Shown here in pieces: positions 1 through 6,148 of a DNA stretch of 64,000 nucleotides. Source of the DNA: Oscillospiraceae bacterium. Lineage in GTDB: Bacteria; Bacillota; Clostridia; Oscillospirales; Oscillospiraceae. Positions within the stretch are counted from its first letter, which is position 1, and the number at the start of each line of letters is the position of its first letter. A program made the translations under genes and the position numbers. The notes beneath the pieces are model-generated. The model was not told where the DNA came from and did not search any database. It saw only the letters and a program-made list of their open reading frames with translations. The DNA lies in NCBI GenBank assembly GCA_021768185.1, contig JAETNP010000011.1:124001-188000 (forward strand). The letters are read 5' to 3'.

Positions 1-4
1 TATG

Positions 5-40
5 AAAAAAACCAAAGGCGGGAGCAGTTGCTCCCGCCTT
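5..40 (-). terminator. Rho-independent terminator of the MBL hydrolase gene
   Basis: A 12-bp perfect stem (15-26 with 29-40) is followed, reading on the minus strand, by a run of six T (5-10). It lies just beyond the stop of the minus-strand gene ending at 52. Confidence 0.85.
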
Positions 41-51
41 ACCGGTCTATG

Positions 52-813
52 TTATACCCAGATCCCGAAGTCCCCGTAGTCGAACTGTCCGCCGCCGTGA
101 TGGAGCTTGCCCGCCGCCTGCAGTTCCCGGAAGGCGTCCCGGACCTTGGTCAGCAGCTCCGGGGAAGCGTCCAGGCTGTGGTGGGCGGGGAACACCCGCT
201 TCACCGGCAGGGCCGCCGCCCGTTCCATGGAGGTCAGATAGGCCTCCGGGTCCGTAGAGGGATAGTAGGCGAAGAGAACGTCCTTGTAGACCAGGTCGCC
301 GGTGAACAGGTATCCCCGCTCCCGCTCAAAAAAGCACATATGGCCCGGGGAGTGACCCGGCGTGTGAAGCACCTCCAGCCGCCGTCCGCCCAGGTCGATC
401 ACGTCCCCATCCTCCAGCACCCGGGTGGGTGTGCCCTGGAACATCTCGTACTGTTCGATGTCGAAATCCTCCGGCGGGCTGCAGCGGTCCAGGACCATCT
501 GCCGTATGGTCTCCCGGCTCAGGGGGAATTTTCCGTTCAGCCAGTCCAGCTCCGCCCCATGGGCATAGAAGTCGGGGTAGTACTTGTGGCCGCCGATGTG
601 GTCCCAGTGGATGTGGGTGGCCACCGCCGTCACCGGCAGGGAGGTGAGCTTTTTGACCTCCCGGGAAATATCGCAGATGCCCAGTCCGGTGTCAATCAGC
701 AGGGCTTTTTCTGTTCCGCACAGGAGGTAGCAGTGGGTTTCTTCCCAGTGGCGGTACTCGCTGAGGATAAAGGTTTCATTGTCGATTCTGTCATGGGTAA
801 ACCAGTTGTCCAT
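52..813 (-). CDS. MBL-fold metallo-hydrolase
   Basis: A 253-residue metallo-beta-lactamase-fold hydrolase of the glyoxalase II-like class. The zinc signature THIHWDHIGG sits near residue 75, followed by the downstream HTPGHSPGH motif, a GDLVY Asp ligand and a late AHH histidine. The substrate cannot be told from sequence; the family hydrolyses thioesters, lactones and similar compounds in the cytoplasm. I start it at the ATG at 811-813, which has AAAGGGAG just upstream. The frame stays open to 918, but those 35 extra codons are repeat-element sequence (see 831-1374) and low-complexity, so they are not believed. The next minus-strand gene ends at 1376, so the two genes may be co-transcribed through the element, or a promoter may lie inside it. 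Confidence 0.88.
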   Translation of the reverse strand: MDNWFTHDRIDNETFILSEYRHWEETHCYLLCGTEKALLIDTGLGICDISREVKKLTSLPVTAVATHIHWDHIGGHKYYPDFYAHGAELDWLNGKFPLSRETIRQMVLDRCSPPEDFDIEQYEMFQGTPTRVLEDGDVIDLGGRRLEVLHTPGHSPGHMCFFERERGYLFTGDLVYKDVLFAYYPSTDPEAYLTSMERAAALPVKRVFPAHHSLDASPELLTKVRDAFRELQAAGKLHHGGGQFDYGDFGIWV

Positions 814-830
814 CGTTGTCGTCTCCCTTT

Positions 831-1374
831 TCCTGCGGCCCTGCGGGCCGCCGCTGCCTGTTTCTTTACGAGACCCCGGGGGCTTCTCGCCCCCGGACTC
901 CTCGCCTACTTTTGCCACGCGGCAAAAGTAGGCAAAAACGCGCTTAAACCTGGCGGTTTAAGAATCCCTCATTTTTTGATTAGTTTTGCGAGCGTGGTTG
1001 TCGGTGCCCCCTACCGTATAGCGGGGCGAACTCCCCGGGATGCGCGACAAAGACTTCTCCGTTTTGCCAGAGGTCTTGGCGATGGACGAGCACTGGTTAT
1101 AGAAGCGGCGCCGCAGCGAAATCTTCCGTTAGGACCCGTGGGTAGAACCACCCAGACCGGCGCACCAACGAAGGATTGTGGGTAGAACCAAACCCGGTAC
1201 GTCGGAGGGGAAATAATCACCCCCGTAATTCAGGAAGGTTCTTAGGAAACGTAGTTTCCTAAGCCCGCTTTTGCCTACTTTTCGCGGGCGCGAAAAGTAG
1301 GCGAGGAGTCCGGGGGCGAGAAGCCCCCGGGCTTTCGATGAGAAACAGCCGGGGCGGCCCCGCAGGGGCCGCAG
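831..1374 (+). repeat. Intergenic hairpin-rich repeat element, copy A
   Basis: The first of six related 0.5-0.6 kb elements. Its ends are inverted copies of each other over roughly 100 bp: a left GC-rich hairpin, CCCGGGGGC...GCCCCCGG, GGACTCCTCGCCTAC and a TTTTGCC/GGCAAAA hairpin, mirrored at 1272-1374. The interior has the family landmarks AACTCCCC (near 1030), the GCGGCGCCGC palindrome (near 1108) and TTAAACC/GGTTTAA and AGGAAAC/GTTTCCT hairpins. Orientation is called + from the GCGGCGCCGC-AGCGAAAT landmark. No coding potential is convincing. It fills the whole gap between two minus-strand genes. Confidence 0.85.
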
Positions 1375-1375
1375 A

Positions 1376-2419
1376 TCAAGTCTCGTCTCCGAAACTCATG
1401 TTGGCAAAGATCCTCTCCATCCGCCCATCTGGGAACCTCTGGTCAATAAACTCCCAGAAGGAATTGGAAGGCAAAACGCCCTCCCGGCGGCTGGCCCAGC
1501 GCCCCACGGCGACGCAGGAGACAATGACGTTAATAATCATGAACACCGTCAGCGCCCAGGTCAGAGGCTTCCCCACCTTATTGGGGATCTTCAAAATCCA
1601 TTTTGCCATCCGGGGATACAGATCCTTGATCCATACAATGCCCAGAATCCCCCAGAAGACGGAATAGGTAAAGCAGATCCGCCCGTTGAGATTCAAAGGA
1701 ATATTGCTGTAGTCCCAGGAACGGGACCCCAGCAGCATCTCCTGGGCCCAGGAGCAGGCGTACTCCAGTACGCTGCCCACAATGAAGCCCCCCAGAAACG
1801 ACCAGATCCGCCCCTTGTTGCGGTACTTGTACAGCGTCAGCGTCAGAAACACCGCTCCCGCCCCGTAGAGCAGATTGAAGGGCCCGTAGACCAGCCCCCG
1901 GCGGCTCTCAATGACCCCGTACCGGGCGTAGGCCCACATCATCTCAATAATCACCCCGGCAAAGCTGCCCACGATGCACACCAGCAGGATTTTGTAAATA
2001 TTGATCCCCTGGGCGAAGTGGCCCGTACGCCGCTCCTCCAGGTCGATGCCCGCGTTGGCGGGAGGATTGAGGGCGTACCACCGCCGGTCACGGCTCTTGC
2101 GCACGTCCCGGACCCGGGCGCTGAGCTCGTCCTCCAGCCCCACCACAGACTGGTAGGACTGGGCCAGGGCCCTGGAGGTCTGATGGAGATGCTCCAGCTC
2201 CCCCTGGACGTCGTCCAGCAGGGCCTGGGCCTCCGCCGGAGGCTTGCCGCCGGGCCATCTGGGCCCCAGAGCCTCCTCCGCCAAACGCTCGTAATACCGC
2301 TTCTCCAGCTCCGCTCCGGTCCGCTCCACCGCCGGGTGGACGGCGGCACACAGCGCCTCCAGATCCTCCGCGGCCGGCGCCAGCGACCTTTCCGCCGCCG
2401 GGGCAGGGTAGTTTTCCAT
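1376..2419 (-). CDS. Putative ABC-transporter permease, CmpB family membrane protein
   Basis: A 347-residue protein with a soluble, partly coiled N-terminal half (about 1-135, rich in Glu, Arg and Leu) and a C-terminal membrane half with about five hydrophobic segments. The membrane part matches my memory of the 'putative ABC-transporter type IV' (CmpB, PF06541) family: GVIIEMMWAY, GLVYGPFNLLYGAGA, LEYACSWAQEML and WDYSN...GRICF. The family's transported substrate is unknown and no ATPase gene is adjacent. The start at 2417-2419 has GGAGGG 7 nt upstream. The fusion of a coiled cytoplasmic domain to this membrane domain is longer than the usual membrane-only members. Function is not assigned further. 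Confidence 0.8.
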   Translation of the reverse strand: MENYPAPAAERSLAPAAEDLEALCAAVHPAVERTGAELEKRYYERLAEEALGPRWPGGKPPAEAQALLDDVQGELEHLHQTSRALAQSYQSVVGLEDELSARVRDVRKSRDRRWYALNPPANAGIDLEERRTGHFAQGINIYKILLVCIVGSFAGVIIEMMWAYARYGVIESRRGLVYGPFNLLYGAGAVFLTLTLYKYRNKGRIWSFLGGFIVGSVLEYACSWAQEMLLGSRSWDYSNIPLNLNGRICFTYSVFWGILGIVWIKDLYPRMAKWILKIPNKVGKPLTWALTVFMIINVIVSCVAVGRWASRREGVLPSNSFWEFIDQRFPDGRMERIFANMSFGDET

Positions 2420-2555
2420 AGACGTTCCCTCCGATATTGTGAATATGGGCTATACTTTACCCTTTCGGAGGGGAATTGTCAACCGTTCATTCCTGCGCCT
2501 TCCGTCATTTTAGCTATTCCCCAACTTTTCCGGCGGAGAGACGTTGACATAACGA

Positions 2556-2585
2556 TGTGGAAAACTCTGTGGATAATGTGCAAAA
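2556..2585. promoter_or_regulatory. Cluster of DnaA-box-like 9-mers
   Basis: A perfect DnaA box in reverse orientation (TGTGGATAA, 2568-2576) is preceded by TGTGGAAAA (2556-2564) and followed directly by TGTGCAAAA (2577-2585). The rest of the 2420-2703 gap shows no gene. Confidence 0.5.
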
Positions 2586-2703
2586 CCCTGCTGTGAGCGG
2601 CTTTCCCGCCGGAGACTTCCCGTTATGCGCTCCGGCGGGCCCGTCACTTTTACGGGAGTTGTTCCATTTTTTTGCAATGCGGATTTTTGCCCTTCCGTTC
2701 CGC

Positions 2704-2732
2704 TTGCCTTTTTCTCCGCCAGGAGGTATAAT
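2704..2732 (+). promoter_or_regulatory. Sigma-A-type promoter of miaB
   Basis: TTGCCT (2704-2709), a 17-bp spacer, then TATAAT (2727-2732). Transcription would begin near 2739. This rules out the farther-upstream in-frame start at 2625. Confidence 0.75.
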
Positions 2733-2771
2733 CAAAAGGTCAATTATAACGGAAACATGAGGAGAACATCT

Positions 2772-4184
2772 TTGGACAGAACACAAGTGGTCCTCCCCGC
2801 CGAAGACGTCCGGCGGCAGGAGGAATTTACCCGGCGGCTGGCCGCCCTCCTCCGCCGCCCGGACCGGCAGCCCATGGCCATGGTGGACACCTACGGGTGC
2901 CAGCAGAACGTCGCCGACAGCCAGCGCCTGATGGGGATGCTCCGGGATATGGGCTGCGGCTTCACCCAGGACCCCTATGGGGCGGACGTCATCGTCGTCA
3001 ACACCTGTGCCATCCGGGAGAACGCGGAGAAAAAGGTCTTCGGCGTGGTGGGCCAGCTGGTCCACGCCAAGGAGAAGAACCCGGACGTGATCATCTGCCT
3101 GTGCGGCTGCATGGCCCAGCAGGAGACGGTGGCCGCTAAAATCAAGAATTCCTACCGCCATGTGGACCTGGTCTTCGGCCCCCAGGCCCTGTGGAAATTC
3201 CCGGAGCTGCTCTATGGCGTGTGTACGGAGCACAAGCGGGCCTTCTCCATCGCCGACGAGCACGGGACCATCGCCGAGGGCCTGCCGGTGGTGCGGGAGA
3301 GCGGCGTGAAGGCATGGGTGTCCATTATGTACGGGTGCAACAACTTCTGCTCCTACTGCATCGTCCCCTACGTCCGGGGCCGGGAGCGGAGCCGGGAGGC
3401 GGAGTGCGTACTGGCCGAGGTCCGGGAGCTGGTGGAGGCGGGGTATAAGGAGATCACCCTGCTGGGCCAGAACGTGAATTCCTACGGGAAGGACCTGGAC
3501 GAGCCTCTGGACTTCGCGGACCTGCTCCGGGAGATCGACAAGATCCCCGGGGACTATCTCATCCGCTTTATGACCAGCCATCCCAAGGACGCGGGGCCCA
3601 AGCTGTTTGAGACCATGGCGGAATGTTCCCATGTGGCGAAGCAGATTCATCTGCCGGTCCAGTCCGGCAGCAGCCGGGTGCTGAAGGCCATGAACCGAGG
3701 CTACACCCGGGAGCAGTACCTGGAGAAGGTCCGTCTGGCCCGGGCGGCCATGCCGGACGTGGTCCTCACCAGCGACATCATCATCGGCTTCCCCGGGGAG
3801 ACCGAGGCGGAGGCCATGGAGACGGTCGCCCTCATCGAGGAGGTGCGCTATGACGCCCTCTTTACCTTCATCTACTCCCCCCGGCCCGGTACCCCGGCGG
3901 CCAGACTGCCGGACCCCGTCTCCCGGGAGGAGAAGCAGGTGTGGTTTGACCGCCTCCTGGACGCCCAGAACCGGATCTCCGGGGAGCTCCACCGCTCCTA
4001 CGTGGGGAGAACGCTGCGGGTGCTGGCGGACGGGGAGAGCGGGGACCCGGCGTGGCCCCTCTCCAGCCGGACGGCGGGCGGACGGCTGGTCCACCTCCGG
4101 GGGGACACTTCCCTGATCGGGCAGTATGTGGACGCCCGGATCACCGGCAGCAATACCTGGGCGCTGTTCGGGGAGGCGTTATAA
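2772..4184 (+). CDS. miaB: tRNA-2-methylthio-N6-dimethylallyladenosine synthase MiaB
   Basis: A radical-SAM methylthiotransferase that adds the methylthio group to i6A37 in tRNAs reading UNN codons. The domain order is as in the family: an N-terminal UPF0004 domain beginning YGCQQNVADS with its cluster cysteines (also NTCAIRENA and CGCMAQ), the radical-SAM core with YGCNNFCSYC (Cx3Cx2C) and VPYVRGRERSR, then a C-terminal TRAM domain. I choose the TTG at 2772 because AGGAG (2760-2764) sits 7 nt upstream; an in-frame ATG at 2757 without a good ribosome-binding site is the alternative and would add five residues. Its 3' end overlaps the convergent gene at 4179 by 6 bp. Confidence 0.95.
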   Translation: MDRTQVVLPAEDVRRQEEFTRRLAALLRRPDRQPMAMVDTYGCQQNVADSQRLMGMLRDMGCGFTQDPYGADVIVVNTCAIRENAEKKVFGVVGQLVHAKEKNPDVIICLCGCMAQQETVAAKIKNSYRHVDLVFGPQALWKFPELLYGVCTEHKRAFSIADEHGTIAEGLPVVRESGVKAWVSIMYGCNNFCSYCIVPYVRGRERSREAECVLAEVRELVEAGYKEITLLGQNVNSYGKDLDEPLDFADLLREIDKIPGDYLIRFMTSHPKDAGPKLFETMAECSHVAKQIHLPVQSGSSRVLKAMNRGYTREQYLEKVRLARAAMPDVVLTSDIIIGFPGETEAEAMETVALIEEVRYDALFTFIYSPRPGTPAARLPDPVSREEKQVWFDRLLDAQNRISGELHRSYVGRTLRVLADGESGDPAWPLSSRTAGGRLVHLRGDTSLIGQYVDARITGSNTWALFGEAL

Positions 4185-4445
4185 GAGCGGGCGCGCTTCG
4201 GCGTCCCGGGCTTCCAGCAGGAGGGTGCAGCGGGAGAAGAGGCGGCGGAGCTCCAGGACGTCCATATGCCGGGCTTTTTCCGCGTAGTCATGGAACATGC
4301 GGCGCTGCTTGGGCGTCAGGGTGAAGATCAGCGCCCTTTCCGCCTCGTTCCGGGCTGTTTTGGCCGCCTGGTAGTCCGGGTCGGTTTTCAGCCCCTCGCC
4401 TTGGATCTCGTATAAGTACTGAAAGATGAGATCGGTGATCTGCAT
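4179..4445 (-). CDS. DUF6809-like small protein
   Basis: An 88-residue mostly helical protein. The pattern ARNEAERAL...LTPKQRRMFHDYAEKA resembles small clostridial proteins annotated as DUF6809; this is from memory and function is unknown. AAGGAGGG lies upstream of the ATG at 4445. It overlaps the end of miaB by 6 bp, tail to tail. Its promoter contains palindromic sites next to a divergent XRE regulator, so it is probably the regulator's main target. Confidence 0.75.
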   Translation of the reverse strand: MQITDLIFQYLYEIQGEGLKTDPDYQAAKTARNEAERALIFTLTPKQRRMFHDYAEKARHMDVLELRRLFSRCTLLLEARDAEARPLL

Positions 4446-4467
4446 GGTTATCCCTCCTTATGCGGCA

Positions 4468-4522
4468 AAGCACGAATGTGCTTCTTTTGGCGTATTATAG
4501 CACGCACAATTGTGCTTGTCAA
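4468..4522 (-). promoter_or_regulatory. Consensus promoter with two palindromic operators
   Basis: On the minus strand, TTGACA (4522-4517), a 17-bp spacer and TATAAT (4499-4494). The perfect palindrome GCACAATTGTGC (4504-4515) fills the spacer. A second, AAGCACGAATGTGCTT (4468-4483), lies at the start of the transcript. Both share GCAC-4-GTGC and their centres are 34 bp apart. The likely ligand is the adjacent XRE-type repressor. Confidence 0.75.
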
Positions 4523-4538
4523 GAAGAAAAGAGGGCTT

Positions 4539-4757
4539 ATGACTTTTCCGGAACATTTATTAAAATTACGGCTATCCCACGAACTTTCTCAGCAGGAGGC
4601 TGCTGATGGGGCCGGGATTGCCTTGCGAACTTATCAATATTATGAGCGCGGGCAAAGGGAGCCTGCTTTAACAACCCTGGTTGCCCTGGCGGACTTTTAT
4701 GATCTGAGCCTGGACGAGCTGGTGGGTCGGGAAAGAAAGCGGAAAACCCGGAATTGA
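4539..4757 (+). CDS. XRE-family helix-turn-helix regulator
   Basis: A 72-residue single-domain Cro/CI-type HTH protein: LKLRLSHELSQQEAADGAGI supplies helices 1-3, then RTYQYYERGQREP and LVALADFYDLSLDEL. It probably dimerises on the GCAC-4-GTGC palindromes in the divergent promoter region, repressing the DUF6809-like gene and perhaps itself. I start at the ATG at 4539 with GAGGG upstream; the frame is open from 4476 but those codons overlap the operator. The stop codon (4755-4757) lies inside the -35 box (4754-4759) of the first cassette of the downstream array, so regulator and array abut with no gap. Confidence 0.85.
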   Translation: MTFPEHLLKLRLSHELSQQEAADGAGIALRTYQYYERGQREPALTTLVALADFYDLSLDELVGRERKRKTRN

Positions 4758-4782
4758 CAAAATTCACCGCATTCGATATAAT
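4754..4782 (+). promoter_or_regulatory. Cassette 1 sense promoter
   Basis: TTGACA (4754-4759), 17-bp spacer, TATAAT (4777-4782). Predicted start near 4789, exactly at the base of the leader hairpin 4789-4806. Confidence 0.85.
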
Positions 4783-4868
4783 GAAAAAGCCTCCCGTACG
4801 GGAGGCCGGAAGGGCGCTGCGATTACGGTCGGCGGTTTGGCTACATCCTCCGAGAGGAGGTGAGGCTC

Positions 4869-4949
4869 ATGCGTGTTACATTTCATGTGGGAGACTTTAC
4901 AGTCACCATTATGATTAAGAAACGCAGAAACCGCCACTCGGCAAAGTGA
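4869..4949 (+). CDS. 26-residue cationic small protein, cassette 1
   Basis: MRVTFHVGDFTVTIMIK followed by a basic tail KRRNRHSAK. GGAGG-TGAGG lies just upstream but is enclosed in a hairpin CCTCC-GAGA-GGAGG (4847-4860). A short beta-prone, moderately hydrophobic stretch is followed by a strongly basic tail. Against copy 2 there are four synonymous changes and three amino-acid changes (V/I, G/K, K/R), which supports real coding. No known family is recognised. By layout it would be the toxin of a type I toxin-antitoxin unit, but the hydrophobic part is weaker than in typical membrane toxins. Confidence 0.65.
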   Translation: MRVTFHVGDFTVTIMIKKRRNRHSAK

Positions 4950-5021
4950 CGGTTTCTATAGCTTAGAAATCCAAATCTTTTCTGAGCCAAACCGCTGATC
5001 AGCAGTTGCCCTTCCGTTATT

Positions 5022-5050
5022 ATTATACGGCAGGGCGGCACGTTTGTCAA
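5022..5050 (-). promoter_or_regulatory. Cassette 1 antisense promoter
   Basis: Minus strand TTGACA (5050-5045), 17-bp spacer, TATAAT (5027-5022). An RNA starting near 5015 runs back over the last codons of the small gene; the shared hairpin (4927-4956) could end both transcripts, giving an antisense RNA of about 90-100 nt. Confidence 0.8.
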
Positions 5051-5080
5051 GCCGAACGGCGAACAATTTCGCGGTAGGAA

Positions 5081-5109
5081 TTGACAAAAAGCGGCGGGTC
5101 CGATATAAT
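5081..5109 (+). promoter_or_regulatory. Cassette 2 sense promoter
   Basis: TTGACA (5081-5086), 17-bp spacer, TATAAT (5104-5109). Confidence 0.85.
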
Positions 5110-5197
5110 GAAAAAGCCTCCCGTACGGGAGGCCGGAAGGGCGCTGCGATTACGGTCGGCGGTTTGGCTGCATCCCTCTATAAAGGGGGTGAGGCTT

Positions 5198-5278
5198 ATG
5201 CGTATTACATTTCATGTGAAGGACTTTACAGTCACGATCATGATCAAGAGACGCAGAAACCGCCACTCTGCAAAGTGA
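5198..5278 (+). CDS. 26-residue cationic small protein, cassette 2
   Basis: Reads MRITFHVKDFTVTIMIK then RRRNRHSAK. The Shine-Dalgarno sequence is in a differently built hairpin, CCCTC-TATAAA-GGGGG (5174-5189), which keeps pairing despite changed bases on both arms. The leader segment GCGGTTTGGCT (5159-5169) can pair with AGCTAAACCGC (5313-5323) beyond the gene. Function unknown; candidate type I toxin. Confidence 0.65.
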   Translation: MRITFHVKDFTVTIMIKRRRNRHSAK

Positions 5279-5349
5279 CGGTTTCTATGAATATAGAAAT
5301 TGACGTTTTCTGAGCTAAACCGCTGATCAGCAGTTGCCCTTCCGTTATT

Positions 5350-5378
5350 ATTATACGGCAGGGCGGCGGGTTTGTCAA
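5350..5378 (-). promoter_or_regulatory. Cassette 2 antisense promoter
   Basis: Minus strand TTGACA (5378-5373), 17-bp spacer, TATAAT (5355-5350). The RNA would begin near 5343 with a hairpin around GCTGATCAGC and reach the hairpin at 5256-5285 that overlaps the end of the gene. Confidence 0.8.
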
Positions 5379-5408
5379 GCCGAACGGCGAACAATTTCGC
5401 GGTAGGAA

Positions 5409-5437
5409 TTGACAAAAAGCGGCGGGTTCGATATAAT
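5409..5437 (+). promoter_or_regulatory. Cassette 3 sense promoter
   Basis: TTGACA (5409-5414), 17-bp spacer, TATAAT (5432-5437). Confidence 0.85.
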
Positions 5438-5523
5438 GAAAAAGCCTCCCGTACGGGAGGCCGGAAGGGCGCTGCGATTACGGTCGGCGGTTTGGCTACA
5501 TCCTCCGAGAGGAGGTGAGGCTC

Positions 5524-5604
5524 ATGCGTATTACATTTCATGTGAAGGACTTTACAGTCACGATCATGATCAAGAGACGCAGAAACCGCCACTCTGCCAA
5601 GTGA
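5524..5604 (+). CDS. 26-residue cationic small protein, cassette 3
   Basis: Protein identical to that of cassette 2, with one silent change (GCA to GCC) near the end. The Shine-Dalgarno hairpin is the cassette-1 version (5502-5515). The pairing partner of the leader segment is AGCCAAACCGC at 5642-5652. Confidence 0.65.
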   Translation: MRITFHVKDFTVTIMIKRRRNRHSAK

Positions 5605-5678
5605 CGGTTTCTATGAATAAAATAGAACCCTAAACTTTCAGAGCCAAACCGCTGATCAGCAGTTGCCCTTCCGTTATT

Positions 5679-5707
5679 ATTATACGGCAGGGCGGCACGT
5701 TTGTCAA
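5679..5707 (-). promoter_or_regulatory. Cassette 3 antisense promoter
   Basis: Minus strand TTGACA (5707-5702), 17-bp spacer, TATAAT (5684-5679). Confidence 0.8.
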
Positions 5708-5737
5708 GCCGAACGGCGAACAATTTCGCGGTAGGAA

Positions 5738-5766
5738 TTGACAAAAACCGGCGGGTCCGATATAAT
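5738..5766 (+). promoter_or_regulatory. Cassette 4 sense promoter
   Basis: TTGACA (5738-5743), 17-bp spacer, TATAAT (5761-5766). Confidence 0.85.
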
Positions 5767-5853
5767 GAAAAACCTCCCGTACGGGAGGCCGGAAGGGCGC
5801 TGCGATTACGGTCAGCGGTTTGGCTGCATCCCTCTATAAAGGGGGTGAGGCTC

Positions 5854-5934
5854 ATGCGTATTACATTTCATGTGAAGGACTTTACAGTCACGATCATGAT
5901 CAAGAGACGCAGAAACCGCCACCCGGCACGGTGA
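5854..5934 (+). CDS. 26-residue cationic small protein, cassette 4
   Basis: As cassettes 2 and 3 but ending RRRNRHPAR (S to P and K to R). The Shine-Dalgarno hairpin is the cassette-2 version (5830-5845). The leader has AGCGGTTTGGC where the others have GGCGGTTTGGC, and the downstream partner here is GCCAAACCGCT, so an 11-bp match is kept. Confidence 0.65.
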   Translation: MRITFHVKDFTVTIMIKRRRNRHPAR

Positions 5935-6008
5935 CGGTTTCTATTGTTAGAAGCCTAATCCATAAACCCGGGCCAAACCGCTGATCAGCAGTTGCCCTTC
6001 TCTTATTG

Positions 6009-6037
6009 ATTATACGGCAGGGCGGCGGGTTTGTCAA
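6009..6037 (-). promoter_or_regulatory. Cassette 4 antisense promoter
   Basis: Minus strand TTGACA (6037-6032), 17-bp spacer, TATAAT (6014-6009). Sequence diverges from the other cassettes immediately to the right, marking the end of the array. Confidence 0.8.
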
Positions 6038-6083
6038 GCTGGTTGTCGGGGGAGATCGTCCGCTGATTTCTTCCTCCGATTTC

Positions 6084-6112
6084 TTTACTTCCTGCCCCAT
6101 TTATGCTATACT
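6084..6112 (+). promoter_or_regulatory. Promoter of the AAA ATPase gene
   Basis: TTTACT (6084-6089), 17-bp spacer, TATACT (6107-6112). Confidence 0.7.
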
Positions 6113-6148
6113 GGGCGAAATAAAGTCAAAAAGAAAGAGGAACCGTCC

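Larger units (their letters stand above)
4754..6037 (+). repeat. Four tandem ~328-bp cassettes (type I toxin-antitoxin-like array)
   Basis: Four direct repeats begin at 4754, 5081, 5409 and 5738 (-35 boxes; steps of 327, 328 and 329 bp). Each contains, in order: a consensus + promoter, a leader opening with the perfect hairpin CCTCCCGTACGGGAGG, a segment GCGGTTTGGCT, a small hairpin enclosing the Shine-Dalgarno sequence, a 26-codon gene, a hairpin spanning its last codons, the complement AGCCAAACCGC, and a consensus minus-strand promoter. Copies 1 and 3 share one version of the SD hairpin and copies 2 and 4 another, suggesting duplication of a two-cassette unit. It is not a CRISPR: the units are long, transcribed on both strands and have no spacers. 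Confidence 0.9.

Noticed and set aside
814-918. N-terminal extension of the MBL hydrolase (KVGEESGGEKPPG-type peptide)
   Set aside because: The same peptide arises from every copy of the intergenic element in this frame; the good ribosome-binding site is at the later ATG (813).
28-1185. A 385-codon plus-strand frame over the first kilobase
   Set aside because: It is the antisense shadow of the MBL hydrolase gene continued into the repeat element; no ribosome-binding site and no recognisable motifs, whereas the minus strand has a clear zinc motif.
5044-5855. Longer frames within the cassettes on both strands (60-126 codons)
   Set aside because: They run across the promoters and hairpins and are repeated only because the DNA repeats; only the 26-codon frame has a ribosome-binding site and silent substitutions.
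4754-6037. CRISPR array
   Set aside because: Repeats are 328 bp with no short spacers; each unit contains a gene and two promoters.
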